Positions 1-11,170 of a DNA stretch of 64,000 nt are shown here, in pieces. The position numbers were made by a program, and so were the translations under genes. The notes below the pieces were generated by a model, which did not search any database, was not told where the DNA came from, and saw only the letters and a program-made list of their open reading frames with translations. How positions within the stretch are numbered: the first letter of the stretch is position 1; every line of letters begins with the position of its first letter. The DNA comes from Turnera subulata (lineage: Eukaryota; Streptophyta; Magnoliopsida; Malpighiales; Passifloraceae). Where the stretch lies: contig JAKUCV010002048.1 in the NCBI GenBank assembly GCA_028386065.3, forward strand, positions 31,143 to 95,142. The letters are read 5' to 3'.

Positions 1-412
1 TTGCTTACTGAGTTTTATACTCACCCCCCTTCTCCCCTTGTCTTGCAGGTGCGAGAATGAGTATACGGGCAGTAGGTCGATGGGTATAGCCGGGATGGTC
101 ATTTAATTGGTTGTTAAACTGTAATAGTTTGCTAAAGAGGCTATAACTTGGATTATAAGTGGTAGTGCCCCTTGTAGCAAGAATTTTATAACATTAGTGG
201 ATATGGCTTAATAAATGAGTTTATATAATTAGTATTTTATGTTGCCTTTGCGAATGTTGTTTTGCTTCCGTTTATGCTGCGCTCGTGTTTTAGTTAGTAA
301 CCCGCTAGGCAAAGGCGATTAGCTTCTATGTGCTCGAGTATAGGCCTTGGGGTGCCTTTTGGCAGGGTGTGGGTGCACACGGTGCCTGGCCGGTCATGCT
401 TAGGGGGGGGCG
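1..412 (+). mobile_element. Probable 3' part of a gypsy LTR
   Basis: No coding potential. The end is G-rich (a run of G before 411) and finishes CGTGACA, the sort of terminus seen on Tekay/Del-type gypsy LTRs. A TGAGT...ACTCA inverted pair lies at 9-23, in a setting like the transcript-end region of such LTRs. It runs straight into the first Cassandra LTR with no detectable target duplication. The 5' part would lie outside the window, so family assignment is inference. Confidence 0.35.
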
Positions 413-905
413 TGACAGTCCCGGCTTGTCGACTGTCGATACAGACCAACACGGGACCTTTCCAACATGCTTTGTCCTCACTCGCACGTTTCCAAGGAAA
501 ACTTCCCAGGAGGTCACCCATTCTAGAATTGCTCCAAGTCAAGCAAGTTTAACTTTGGAATATTTCTTGAATGAGCACCGAAAAGGTAGGTGCACCTTGT
601 TGATATAGCTTGTACCCATCAAACCGTTTAAGTTATTCTCAATTGTACAGTCCCATACCTGTACAACCTCGAAATCACATCATTTGAGCTATTCTTAATT
701 ATACAGTCCCATACCTGTATAATTATGAAATCGCCACAACTGTGCAGCCCTATCCCTACACAGTCTCGGGATCTCTCCTATTTTGGTGTGGATTCGGTTC
801 ATTCGTGTGCCCCTCCGTCTAGAAGGCTGCCAGAAGCCGCTCCTCGTCCAAGCTCATCCCGGCAGCGGCGTATTCTTCCCGCCCTCATAGACCCCGGGTG
901 TCACA
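412..905 (-). repeat. Cassandra LTR copy 1 with 5S-like block
   Basis: The 5S-rRNA-like block is at 502-578 on the minus strand. It includes the AAGTTAAAC(T/G)TGCTTG region (box A-like) and the GGGTGACCTCCTGGGAAG region (box C-like). Point changes (for example in the box A stretch) suggest it would be a poor Pol III promoter. The plus-strand left boundary is mutated (GTGACAGTCCC instead of TGTAACGTCCC). Confidence 0.8.
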
Positions 906-980
906 GGCCCACCAGCTTCCGCTAGGTTCGTCCCCGAACCCTACACCGTACTAGGGGAGTTCTGGAGCTCCGCAACCAAC
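906..980 (-). other. Cassandra internal region with primer-binding site
   Basis: 75 bp between LTR copies 1 and 2. On the minus strand it starts GTTGGTTGCGGAGCTCC, corresponding to the plant initiator-tRNA-Met type primer site (TGGTAGCGGAGC in the better preserved copy at 34160-34234). It ends in a G/C-rich polypurine-like stretch GGTGGGCC against the next LTR. No ORF. Confidence 0.7.
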
Positions 981-1567
981 TATAACGTCCTGGCTTGTCG
1001 ACTGTCGCTACAGACCAACACGGGACCTTTCCAACATGCTTTGTCCTCACTCGCACGTTTCTGGGGAAAACTTCCTAGGAGGTCACCCATCCTAGAATTG
1101 CTCCAAGTCAAGCACGTTTAACTTTGGAGTTTTTCTGGAATGAGCACCAAAAAGGTAAGGTGCACCTTTTTGATATAGCTAGTACCCATTAAACCATTTA
1201 AGTTATTCTCAATTGTACAGTCTCATACCTGTACAACCTCGAAATCACTTCATTTGAGCTATTCTTAATTATACAGTCCCATACCCGTATAATTACGAAA
1301 TCGCCCCAACAAAGCAGCCCCATCCGTACACAGTCTCAGGATCTCTCCTATTCCGGTGTGGATTTGGTTCATTCGTATGCCCCTCCGTCTAGAACCCTGC
1401 CAGAAGCCGTCCCATCCCTACACAGTCTCAGGATCTCACCTATTCCGGTGTGGATTCAGTTCATTCGTGTGCCCCTCTGTCTAGAAGCCTGCCAGAAGCC
1501 GCTCCTTGTCCATGCTCATCCCGGCACCGACGTACACTTCCCGCCCACATAGACCCCGGGTGTCACA
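981..1567 (-). repeat. Cassandra LTR copy 2 with 5S-like block and 92-bp duplication
   Basis: 587 bp instead of 494 because a segment of about 92 bp is tandemly duplicated (copies starting near 1321 and 1413, containing the CAGTCTCAGGATCTC motif). The 5S-like block is at 1071-1148 on the minus strand and keeps GATGGGTGACCTCC. Confidence 0.8.
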
Positions 1568-1642
1568 GGCCCACCAGCTTCCGCTAGGTTCGTCCCTGGA
1601 CCCTACACCGTACTAGGGGAGTTCTGGAGCTCCACTACCAAC
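1568..1642 (-). other. Second Cassandra internal region
   Basis: 75 bp, nearly identical to 906-980, with the primer-binding site adjoining 1642 and the purine tract adjoining 1568. Non-coding. Confidence 0.7.
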
Positions 1643-2136
1643 TATAACGTCCCGGCTTGTCGACTGTCGCTACAGACCAACACGGGACCTTTCCAACATG
1701 CTTCGTCCTCACTCGTACGTTTCCGGGGAAAAATTCCCAGAAGGTCACCCATCCTAGAATTGTTCCAATTCAAGCACGTTTAACTTTGGAGTTTTTCTGG
1801 AATGAGCACCGAAAAGGTAGGTGCACCTTGTTGATATAGCTAGTACCCATCAAACCATTTAAGTTATTCTCATTTGTACAGTCCCATACCTGTACAACCT
1901 CGAAATCACTTCATTTGAGCTATTCTTAATTATACAGTCCCATACCCATATAATTACAAAATCGCCCCAACTGTGCAGCCCCAAACATACATAGTCTGAG
2001 GATCTCTCCTATTCTGGTGTGGATTCGGTTCATTCGTGTGCCCCTCCGTCTAGAATCCTGCCAGAAGCCGCTCCTTCTCCATGCTTATCCCGGCACCGGC
2101 GTACACTTCCCGCCCTCATAGACCCCGGGTGTCACA
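1643..2136 (-). repeat. Cassandra LTR copy 3 with 5S-like block
   Basis: 494 bp. The 5S-like block is at 1733-1810 on the minus strand. The right end GGGTGTCACA abuts unrelated AT-rich Athila sequence at 2137. Confidence 0.8.
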
Positions 2137-2877
2137 AGATCAATCGAAAATCAAAATTCTTGCATATAAAAGATAAAGAATTCGAATAGTCAAAGTAACT
2201 CTCTTGGTTATCCATCAACAAAATCATCTTGACCATAGAATGATGGGTTTGAAAACTATTTGAAAACAAAGAAAAATCTTTTTGGTTTTTTCGAAAAATT
2301 ATTATTTTTTTTGTCAATTTTTTTGAAAAAGTTTTATTTGAAAACGAAATTGGAAAAACAATTTTGAAAAAACAAAGTTAAAAACGATTTTGAAAACAAT
2401 TTTGAAAAAGTAATGGCATTTTACTAAGTAATCTTGAATAAAAAATATGCATACTCAATATATTAAAGTAAAAAACATGCTCTTAATTGACACTAACAAA
2501 TAAAAACAAACAAATTTCAAAGAAATCTGTTCCACCTCCTCAAACTTAAATCGGACAATGTCCTCATTGGCCAAGAAAGAAAAGAAACAAAGGATAAAAA
2601 GATAGGCACATAGGAGAGGCACTCTCCTCAAACTTAGATTGAAACATGTATAGCACATAGCAAAAGATAATCCAAGTAAGAGAAAAAGTAAGATTCAACC
2701 ATAAGAGAGATAGAGAAATTGAAATTGCATTGGCACTAGGTGTTCATGACACCAAAATTAATCACAATTGACATGAAATTTAAATGGCCACGAGGATGAC
2801 TAGTATTTACTGCATCCTATAAAAGTAAAAACATAAAAGCAATAAAAACACAACATATAGAATGATGATGCATGAAA
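2137..2877 (-). other. Athila 3' non-coding tail
   Basis: AT-rich sequence downstream of the env-like ORF, with no supported ORF. Around 2520-2570 the minus strand reads as a purine-rich stretch (AAGTTTGAGGAGGTGG), a plausible degenerate polypurine tract, which in an intact Athila would precede the 3' LTR. 2280-2420 is low-complexity A/T. Confidence 0.45.
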
Positions 2878-4038
2878 CTACTCCTTGGCAAGTGTGTTCT
2901 CAGTGTTCTCGAGCTCCTTCCTAAGTTGCACGATGGTCTTCTCTTGTTCATCCAATTTGTTGCACATGACTCGTCCTAACTTATCAACAATGTCAACCAA
3001 CTTTTCCATTTGAGAGAGTGATTCACTGGTGGTCTTGTTGAGATTGGCGATGCCATCAACTTGAGCTTCCCATCCCATGACAAAGTCGAAGATGTTGGAG
3101 GATCGGACTCCACGGATGATGTAGACGATGGTGGCGTACGGTGGATTGGTTGTGTGCTAACACAAAAGCATTCCCCATCAACCTCTTCTTCATCACTAAA
3201 AGGATATGGATCTTTGGGTTCATGGAGGTCTAAGTTCATTGCTTGGGCTACATACTTATGCACAGTCTCTAGCGCGGGGTTAGAAGGGGTTAAGGTGTAG
3301 GGATCTAGGTTAATGCCTAAGAATTTCGCGATATGAATAATCAGCCCTCCACATACTACTTCGCCTTCTCCCTTGCAGATATGAGTAAAATTCTGCAGCA
3401 ACCAAATTCCTCCATTGAGTTTTGTACCCGTGTACCATGCAAAAGAGTATAGAAAGCTCATCACATTGCACCTTGTGTGCACTTTGGTTCATCCAAAGAA
3501 AGAGTGTGCCAAAACTCTATGTAAATACCTCAGTGCACCGTCCTTAATGCACAAATCACTAGCTAAGCCAAAGCTAGGAGTGTATAAGTCATTACTAATC
3601 GTGTCCATCATGACTCTCGAGCTATAGCTACAGTTAAGAACTCGCCATCCTTCGACATCAAAACCAAAAATCTTGTTGAAATCAATTAAGCTCATCTCAT
3701 AATTTTTCCTTGCAAGCCTAAACTTGACATAGCCGGGATCATGAATGTCCTTGAGATCCACGTCATACCACAAAAGTAGCAAGAAACTCATAAGTAAGCT
3801 CCTTGTATGACGGCTCCCTATTCTTGCAAAAATAAACTAGTCCTATGTTGGCAAGATACTTGCCAATCGGCTCCACAAGATTGTAAGATTCAACCACCTC
3901 AAAATTGATGTACCTCGTAGGAACTAGAGGCCTCCTAATCAACTTGTTGAACCTAGCTTGATTCACATCATAAATCCATCCCGAATTGTATTTGGTAAAC
4001 TTAGGCATAGGCATAAAGCGCGGGACATGGTTGCTCAT
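2878..4038 (-). pseudogene. Athila env-like ORF (ATHILA ORF1-type), decayed
   Basis: This is the extra gene that Athila elements carry downstream of pol. Its product has no proven function. Best start is the ATG at 4036-4038 (product begins MSNHVPRFMPMPKF). The reading breaks near 3780, 3485 and 3080 but similarity-like content continues: a PSYKELTYEFLATF segment, then VKFRLARKNYEMSLIDFNKIFGF, the pattern seen in ATHILA ORF1/plant retrotransposon ORF proteins. A proline/serine-rich linker with an acidic patch (SDEEEVDGE) follows. The last 66 residues are heptad-rich (MEKLVDIVDKL...LRKELENTENTL) and likely coiled coil. No clear signal peptide or membrane span is visible, so 'envelope' is positional only. 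It has its own upstream TATA-like box. Confidence 0.65.
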
Positions 4039-4250
4039 GGTGAAATTAGGTCAGCAAGGGTTGGTGTTGGTCTTCCTAGGAATGTTCTTGAAAAATTCAT
4101 CTTGAACTAAGGCTAAAAGGAGTAGGAGACTAAAATAAAAGTCAAAGAAAAACCTAAAGAGAGGTAGGGAATTGAAATCGGCAGTAGGTGTAAGGATCTC
4201 TAGAGCTTGAATGATTTTGGTGTGAAAAAATATGAGGGGTATGGCTGTGT

Positions 4251-4260
4251 ATTTATAGGC
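4251..4260 (-). promoter_or_regulatory. TATA-like box upstream of Athila env-like ORF
   Basis: The minus strand reads GCCTATAAATACACAGCC here, about 215 bp upstream of the env-like ATG at 4038. It would allow a separate transcript for an ORF that is otherwise far downstream on the genomic RNA. Inference from sequence alone. Confidence 0.4.
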
Positions 4261-4559
4261 TCTAGAGGCGGTGGAATTGGTGGTGTTGGTGTCGATTTTG
4301 GTCCCCTATGGGTAGTAGGAATTCTCCTCAAACTAGTATTCAAAGTGGGTGTGTACTAGGAATCCTATTTCTCCTAAGATTAGAAAATCCCTAACCTAAA
4401 CAAAAAATAAAATCTAAATCATAATCCTTAAAACTAAAGGAATACTAACCTATATATATTTTTGGTGGGTCTAACACTAACTACAAAAATTGCAAAGGGG
4501 GGCTGCTCCAAAAAATCCAAGTCGGAGCAAGGCCTCCTTGCGCTCTCTAGTTTTGTGTG

Positions 4560-4830
4560 CCTTTGGTGCAGATGGGCGCGCCTTGGGCGCCCTTATTGGT
4601 GCGCCTGGGACTCCTCGCGTGCGCTGGTTGGCGCGCCTACGGGTGTGCTGATTGGTGCGTCTTGGTGCCCCTATAGGTGCGTCCTACCGGGCTAGTTGGT
4701 GCGCACTGACCTACGCGTTGGCGCGCCTTTGTGCGTGCTGGTGCGCGGGTTGGTGTGCCTTGGCTAGCCCTTAGGCGTGCTAATTGTCCTCCTTATGCGC
4801 CACGGTGCACTAATCGGTATGTCTTGACCC
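4560..4830. repeat. GC-rich degenerate repeat (GGTGCGCC-type)
   Basis: A degenerate array of short units built on TTGGTGCGCCT / GGCGCGCC, with BssHII/AscI-like cores. It stands out from AT-rich flanks. No conserved reading frame. Confidence 0.55.
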
Positions 4831-5381
4831 AATTTTTTTATTTTCCGATTTTTTTTGTGTTTTTCTGAAATGTTTTTCTAATTTTTTTTGTGATTTTCTA
4901 TTTTTTTAATTTTTATTTTTTAATGAATTATGAAAAGTGAAAAATCCTAAGGTGCTAGAAAAATAAAGAAAATCCTAAATACTAATCCTAAAAATTGTCT
5001 CCTCTAATTTAGCCTAAGTGTATTATGTGCTTGCCTTCGAAACCTAAGGGTATGTGCTAAATGTATATGAATGCACCAAAACAAATAAAATCCAACAAAG
5101 CACTCAAGCAAATCATCACACAAATTACATAGAAAAGTAAAAGTTTGAGTTTAAGAAAAACTTCTCTGATTAATTTGAAGAAGAACTCCACTTGACCCTT
5201 CGTGATTGATTGATCTCTCCTTGAAAAATTCCTTCTTTCTTGCAATTCGCATAGACTGAAAAACAAAAACAAGAATTAATAAAAATAAAAGACTCAAAAC
5301 ACTAAACTACCTTAAATTGTGGGTTGCCTCCCACACAACGCTTCTTTACTGTCGTCTTAGCTGGACTGAATGGATGGCCGG

Positions 5382-7613
5382 TTATGGTTGATCATGAACC
5401 TTTTTGGTGATTCGCCTCCCATGAAAATCGCCTTGATTGTAGACTTTCAACCTTTGACCATTGAGTTTGAATATTCCACTCCTTTCACTCCATATATCCA
5501 CTGCTCCATGCTGGTAAACCTTCTTTACGACGAAAGAACCGGACCATCTCGATCTCAACTTCCCAGGAAATAGCTTCATTCTTGAATTGTACAACAAAAT
5601 TTGGTCACCTTCTTTGATTTCGCGCCGAACAATATGCTTATCGTGCCACCTCTTTGTTCTTTCTTTGTAGATCCTTGCATTTTGCTAGGCATCTAATCGC
5701 AATTCTTTGAGCTCATCAAGTTGAAGTAGACGCCTTTCTCCAGCTTTCTTCAAGTCGAAATTAAGAGCTTTTATTGCCCAATAAGCCTTGTGCTGGATCT
5801 CTACGGGCAAATGACATGACTTACCATAAACCAAATTGTAGGGAGTAGTCCTTATAGGTGTCTTATATGCCATTCGGTATGCCCATTGCGCGTCGTCTAA
5901 CTTTGATGACCAATCCTTTCGGTTTGGATTTACTGTCTTCTCTAGTATCCTCTTTATTTCCCGGTTAGAAACCTCAGCTTGTCCACTTGTTTGTGGATGA
6001 TATGGTGTTGCAATTTTGTGCTTCACCCCGTACTTCCTCAACCACTCCTCAAATTTCTTATTGCAAAAGTGTGTCCCTCCATCACTAATGATTGCGTGTG
6101 GAGTACCAAATCTGGTGAAAACATTCTTTCTGAGGAAATTAATGACTTTCTTTTCGTCATCATGAGGCATTGCGACTGCTTCCACCCATTTAGACACGTA
6201 GTCTACCGCAACTAGGATATATTGAATTGAAAACGATGTAGGGAATGGCCCCATGCAAAATAAAAAATCAACAAACTCGGCAAACCAAGGAGGTTTCTTT
6301 ATAGAAATCGCATCTTTCTTCTGGAGCAAATATTTCAATGTAGCATGGACCGTGTGAACAATCACCTTGGAACCCAAAAGGTAACTCCTGAACTTATCAA
6401 TTGTGAATACAACTGCTAATAACTCCTTCTCCGTAGTTGCATAATTAACTTGAGCATCATCTAGAGTCTTGCTTGCATAATAAATAACGTGCATTTTCCA
6501 ATCACGGTGTTGTCCTGAGTCTGCGCCTACAGCACAGTTGCTTGCATCACACATTATCCCGAACGGAAGTGAATAATCAGGGAGTTGAATGATGGGTGCC
6601 GAAATCAACTCCTTCTTGAGGTTATCGAATGCTTCCATACAGTTTTCTTCAAAGAAAAAAGGCACATCTTTATTCATGAGATTGGTAAGAGGTTTGGCTA
6701 CCTTTGAGAAATCCTTAATGAATCTTCTGTAAAATCCTACATGTCTAAGAAAACTGCGAATCACCTTGACTGAATTCGGTAGAGGTAAGGTCTCTATCAC
6801 TTCTGTCTTGGCTTTGTCTATTTCAATCCCACGTTCGGAAACTAAGTGTCCAAGAAAAATTCCTTCTTGTACGATAAAATGGCATTTTTCCTAATTAAGC
6901 ACCAAATTAGTCTCCCCACATCTTGCAAGTACCTTTGATAGGTTCGATAAACAATCCTCAAATGTTTTCCCATAGACGGAAAAGTCATCCATGAAAACCT
7001 CCATAATCTTCTCTATGTAGTCAGAGAAAATCGCTATCATGCATCTCTGAAAAGTGGTTGGTGCGTTGTACAGCCCAAAAGGCATCTGTTGATAAGCAAA
7101 AGTTCCATACGGACAAGTGAACATTGTCTTCTCTTGATCATTCGAGTGAATAGGTATCTGAAAGAATCCCGAATATCCGTAAAAATAGCAATAATAAGAG
7201 TGCTTAGCCAGTCTCTTAAGCATCTGATCAATAAATGGCAGTGGAAAGTGATCCTTGTGTGTGGCATTTTCAGCTTCCTATAATCAATACACATTCTCCA
7301 TCCTATAATAGTCCTTGTCGGAATCAACTCGTCATCCTTGTTCTTGACCACTGTCATTCCTCCTTTCTTCGGTACCACGTGAACTGGGCTACCCATTCAC
7401 TATCAGAAATCGGATAAATAATCCCTGCATCAAGAAGCTTAAGAATCTCCTTTTTCATAACTTCCTTCATATTCTCATTAAGCCTTCTTTGACTTTCAAT
7501 GCTCGGTTTGCTACCTTCCTCAAGCAAAATCCGATGCATGCAGAATGTAGGACTAATTCCTACTAAGTCCTCAACGGAATATCCAATAGCTTTTCTATGC
7601 TTCTCAAGCACAC
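5382..7613 (-). pseudogene. Athila pol, RT-RNase H-integrase part
   Basis: Downstream half of the Athila polyprotein. In order on the minus strand: the LDAGIIYPISDSEW RT entry segment, VPKKGG, a finger region (CIDYRKLK), MPFGLYNAPTTFQRCM, the RT catalytic FMDD at about 6980, [12 protein letters not shown], RNase H ([10 protein letters not shown]), then integrase core ([34 protein letters not shown]) with the D, D and E positions retained. Frameshifts occur near 7390 and 7220, stops near 6890 and 5690. The RNase H C-terminus and the zinc-binding HHCC integrase head are missing by an internal deletion around 6290. The upstream half continues at 37436. Confidence 0.85.
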
Positions 7614-8178
7614 AGTGAACACCCGAATTTGGCCAATGTATTGTCTACTAAAATTGGATTTCGAACATGTTTGAACTTAGGATTAATGAGATGATCTGAT
7701 CTTAGGTTAAGGCATAGTAAAAATTTAATTTAGTAGAATTAATGTATTTTGGTAATTTAAACCTATATGTATTTGAACTCTAGGATTAATGAGATGATTT
7801 AATATTGGACTAAAATATACATTAAGGTTTATTAAACTAAAATATATTTTATTTCATTATTTGGACTCTCTTATTTAGTTTCAATCCAACTATGATGAGA
7901 AGATTTATTTTTGGGTTAGGAATGAAGTTTGAGGCCCAATTTAATGAAATGAGAATTCTCCAGAGTTTAATAAGCCCATTAATATATTTCTTGCAGGTTA
8001 ATTTTAGCTCTGATTTTCATAGAAAATCAGAGTTAAATCATCTCTTGATTAGATTTTGTGTTTTTGGTATGATTTTGCTCAAAATGGGTGTTAATGTGTA
8101 ATCAATCAGTTATGGAATGATTTAGAGGAGTAATAATCAAGTAATGGAGTGATTCCGGGTGCCGGCGGACAACCATAC

Positions 8179-8202
8179 ATGACCGCCGGCCCTGGCAGTC
8201 AT
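8179..8202. promoter_or_regulatory. Tat LTR hairpin motif
   Basis: ATGACCGCC-GGCCCT-GGCAGTCAT, a 9-bp inverted repeat with one mismatch and a 6-bp loop, 128 bp before the TATA box. Perfect copies exist at 27258-27281 and 24822-24845. Confidence 0.6.
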
Positions 8203-8329
8203 CAGGGCCCGGAATCTCCGATTTTCCTGATTTTTTATTTCTAATTCGATCCTACACGGTTTTGGACCAGAGTTTCGAGCATAATCTTCACCATTAAGCA
8301 GGTCCAAGCCCCTAGGCTTCCCAGGACAC

Positions 8330-8337
8330 TATAAATA
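8330..8337 (+). promoter_or_regulatory. TATA box of Tat 5' LTR
   Basis: TATAAATA in the context CACTATAAATAGGA, conserved at the same place in the 3' LTR (27408-27415). Transcription would start about 30 bp downstream, giving the R/U5 part of the LTR. Confidence 0.65.
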
Positions 8338-8477
8338 GGACCCCTCATACACATTTCAAAGGACACACATTATTTTTTATATACACACCCATAAGCTTGA
8401 GTGCATGGAGAAACTCTACCTCTCCAAGCCTAGAAATCTTTTATAGGCAGAAACTCTAGTAGGATTTCGTGGGAGAC

Positions 8478-10553
8478 TGATGCACATGGAATATTCATAG
8501 TTTTAGGCATGATTTTAGATATATTTTTCTCTCATTTTAACGTGATTACATCCCTTGCTTTTGATTATCTCATCATCTTCCTTTGAATTCCATGCCTTAC
8601 TGTGTGATTAGTGATTCCAGGGGCATTTCGAAGAATTTTGGAAGATTTTACCAAAGAATTCGAAGAAACAGCCTCTGCCACAGCATGAGCCTGTTTAAGC
8701 CTGTCATTACAGAATGAATCTGTTTCAGGATCTGTCCAGGCCTGTCATTCACAATAGAATTAGTCAAGGGCCACAATTCCTCCTCCAATTGCAGACTATC
8801 CACTAAATTCCACCATCCCAGCCTCAACTCACACGTTCTCAGTAACACCTTGCCAACCACAAGGAGATATGAGGTTGATTTCGAGGACAAATCAAGAAAA
8901 GTTGCAAATAGCCTCAGACACAGGCTCAGCCTATGCATTCTGCAAAAACCAGAAAAAAGGAGAATGAAAATAAAATTTGCACCCCTTGCAGCAGAGCAGA
9001 ACTGGCACATGCAACCATATCCTGAGCACATCCAAAAAATTGTTGAAGATAAGGTAGCAGCAATCATTCTCCTCTAAAAGTCCTCTGCTCGCCTGCATCA
9101 GCCGGATTTCTGCATCACCCCCCTCTTATGGGGCTACATCCTGATAGGCACGTGGGCAACCAAGTTGCTCACCCTCTATGCCTCCAAGCAAGTGGGGAGG
9201 GGAAAAAGGGACCTAAGCTGCGCCTCTAAAAAGGAGGAAGGAAGAAGAAGGAAGGCATCGAGGAACCGATCATTCGATTGAGGGAATTAAAACGAAACCT
9301 GCAGAAACACTTGGACGAGGGCAGAACCCAAAATCACCAAGGGTTCTAGGGGACACGATTCTACTCCCTTTTCTGGGTAGAAATCATGTCGCCTTTAGCC
9401 TCCAATTCGTTCTAAACACCATGACAACCCTTAACCTCTCTGTTTCTGTAACTCTGATTATGAACAAAACAACCCCTCTTAGGATGAAGGGGTGTAACAT
9501 GTCCACTTTTCGATTGCAATAAATTGCCCATTTGATGTTCTTAACCGATTTTCTTGTGTGGTTGTTGTAAACTTTATCCATGCTTGAGTCTTGATCAAAC
9601 CCATGCATAATTTCAGGTAGCTAGGTGAAGAACCGAGGGGAGAAATCTTAGCTGTTGGACCCTCAACAACCAACCCTTAGTTCTTGGCTTTTAACCAAGT
9701 CGAGAGCTAATTGAGGAATTAGCCTCAACACTACCCTTAATCCTTTAGATTTGACCGGTGCGAAAGACCTAAGGATGAGTGAGAATCATGGGAGGCACCT
9801 GTGAACGAAAGTTAATAGGCGTAGTATAGGTTGAGAGCCCCTACAAGAACCAACCTTTATATCTTGACTACATGGAGTCGACAGGCCCAGTCACAGGCTC
9901 AGCCTATCGCAGCATAAGTCAAGTAGATAACCCTATTTTTAATCTGATTCTTTTTTTGACTCCTGAGAAGTATAATCCTACTTAGTAGCAACTTGGTGAA
10001 GTACCAAGAGGTGAAGCCAAGATTGCTAGACCAACAGCAGTCAACCTTCACTCCCTAGCCATTCGAGAGAAGACAGGGAGAGACTGTGGGAAAACGTGCC
10101 CCAATACTATTCTTCACCCTTAATGGACATCTACACCTAGTGAGAGGGGGTAGATAGAAATTTACGGAGCTATCAATAAGATCGAGAGCCGTTGGTAGTA
10201 TATTAGGTTGGGAACCCCTTCAAGACATCTTATTAAACACAGGCCGTCAAACAGACTGAGCCTGTTGCGCCACTATTGGGCAAATTAAGGCATGAAAATG
10301 AGGCATGAGAACCCTGGATACCTATGATCTTCCTCAATCAGATCCTTACTCACTTCAATCGCACTGTTAACTTTATTCAATTAGATATTTTTACTTTGAA
10401 TTCACTCACACTCGTTTCTACTATTTTTAGCCTAATATTATTAATTAAGGGGAAACCGACTCAACCCTGTCCCTATGGATACGACCTTGATAAAGTACTA
10501 CAACTACCATGTGCACTTGCAGGAACCATATTGTGACAGTAGAGCACGCATCA
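8478..10553 (+). mobile_element. Solo LTR (2.1 kb) with GAGAC target duplication
   Basis: Begins TGATGCACATGG and ends GAGCACGCATCA, flanked by GAGAC at 8473-8477 and 10554-10558. The segment is absent from the other Tat LTR, where the sequence is continuous at this point, so it is a clean insertion. No gag or pol lies inside, only short chance ORFs. TG...CA ends and a 5-bp duplication make it a solo LTR. The text near its 3' end (CCCTATGGATACGACC) resembles Athila-type LTR ends, but lineage is inference. Orientation (plus) is assigned from that resemblance only. Confidence 0.8.
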
Positions 10554-11151
10554 GAGACATCAACAGCAGTCCAGTAAGGAGGAATGAAGAAGAAGATCAG
10601 TTATTGAGCTTAGAAGTGGCAAAAAGGTGGGTATAGAATACAACCCAATTTAAGGAGCTAGAGGAGGGCTACAAGAGGTAACACTAATCCCTTTACATTT
10701 GATTTTGGCTGATTATATGCTGATGCTTTTGATGATGTAAGTGAGGACTTAATGCCATCTTTAGTACTACGTGGCTTTGACCCAGTCACTCGGGTACGTA
10801 GGTTGTCTCGATTTTACATCGGGATGCATGCCAAATCTTCTTCTTCTCCCCCTTTCTTTTATTTTCCACATTTGCACACCTGCACAAGGCACACTTGTAC
10901 TTTTCAATTGCACAAGGTTACGACCTAACATTGATGGGTGCCTAACACCTTCCCATCCGTGACGAACCCCCGATCCCATGTCTTTGGTTCGCTATGATCA
11001 TGTTGCCTAAAGGATTCATACAAAGGTTTTCCCCAAATTTTGTCCTTAATAAAATTTGGGTGGCGACTCCATAGATATGGAATTGACCCAAGGAAGAAGG
11101 TGAAAAGGAATAGGTGAGAAGGCCCAAGTGATTTTGGGTCGGGTTCTCACA

Positions 11152-11170
11152 GTTGGAGAGTCCACTAGGG
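11152..11170 (+). other. Tat primer-binding site
   Basis: GTTGGAGAGTCCACTAGGG directly follows the LTR end. The pattern TGG(A/C)GA-TCCACT-GGGA is typical of Tat/Ogre elements. The tRNA species is not certain. Confidence 0.6.

Larger units (their letters stand above)
412..2136 (-). mobile_element. Cassandra TRIM tandem array (LTR-int-LTR-int-LTR)
   Basis: Three copies of a roughly 494-bp LTR alternate with two 75-bp internal regions. Read on the minus strand, each LTR begins TGTGACACCC and ends near GGGACGTTA(C/T)A. Each carries a block that matches the conserved part of plant 5S rRNA, including the box A and box C promoter regions, which is the hallmark of Cassandra terminal-repeat retrotransposons in miniature. 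The internal regions encode nothing and hold only a primer-binding site and a short purine tract. An array sharing LTRs is expected from unequal recombination between elements. No target duplication is visible (GGGG-type flank at left, AGATC at right). Confidence 0.85.
4039..5381 (-). other. Spacer between Athila pol and env-like ORF
   Basis: About 1.3 kb without a supported gene. It contains the env-like TATA candidate (4251-4260), an unusual GC-rich repetitive block (4560-4830), and AT-rich low-complexity sequence (4830-4960). The stretch 4960-5340 is non-coding and contains nothing I recognise. Confidence 0.5.
7614..11151 (+). repeat. Tat 5' LTR (with solo LTR inside)
   Basis: Starts AGTGAACACCC (first base changed relative to the 3' LTR) and ends TTCTCACA. 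Without the 2076-bp solo LTR and its 5-bp duplication it is about 1.46 kb, matching the 3' LTR. It holds the hairpin ATGACCGCC...GGCAGTCAT (8179-8202, one arm mismatch) and the TATA box at 8330-8337. Relative to the 3' LTR it lacks about 120 bp upstream of the hairpin. The region 7614-8160 contains two AATGAGATGATYT motifs that resemble the 3' satellite. Confidence 0.85.

Noticed and set aside
502..1810. Functional 5S rRNA genes
   Set aside because: Only the conserved internal part is present, diverged, within Cassandra LTRs, without the 5S 5' end or terminator spacing.
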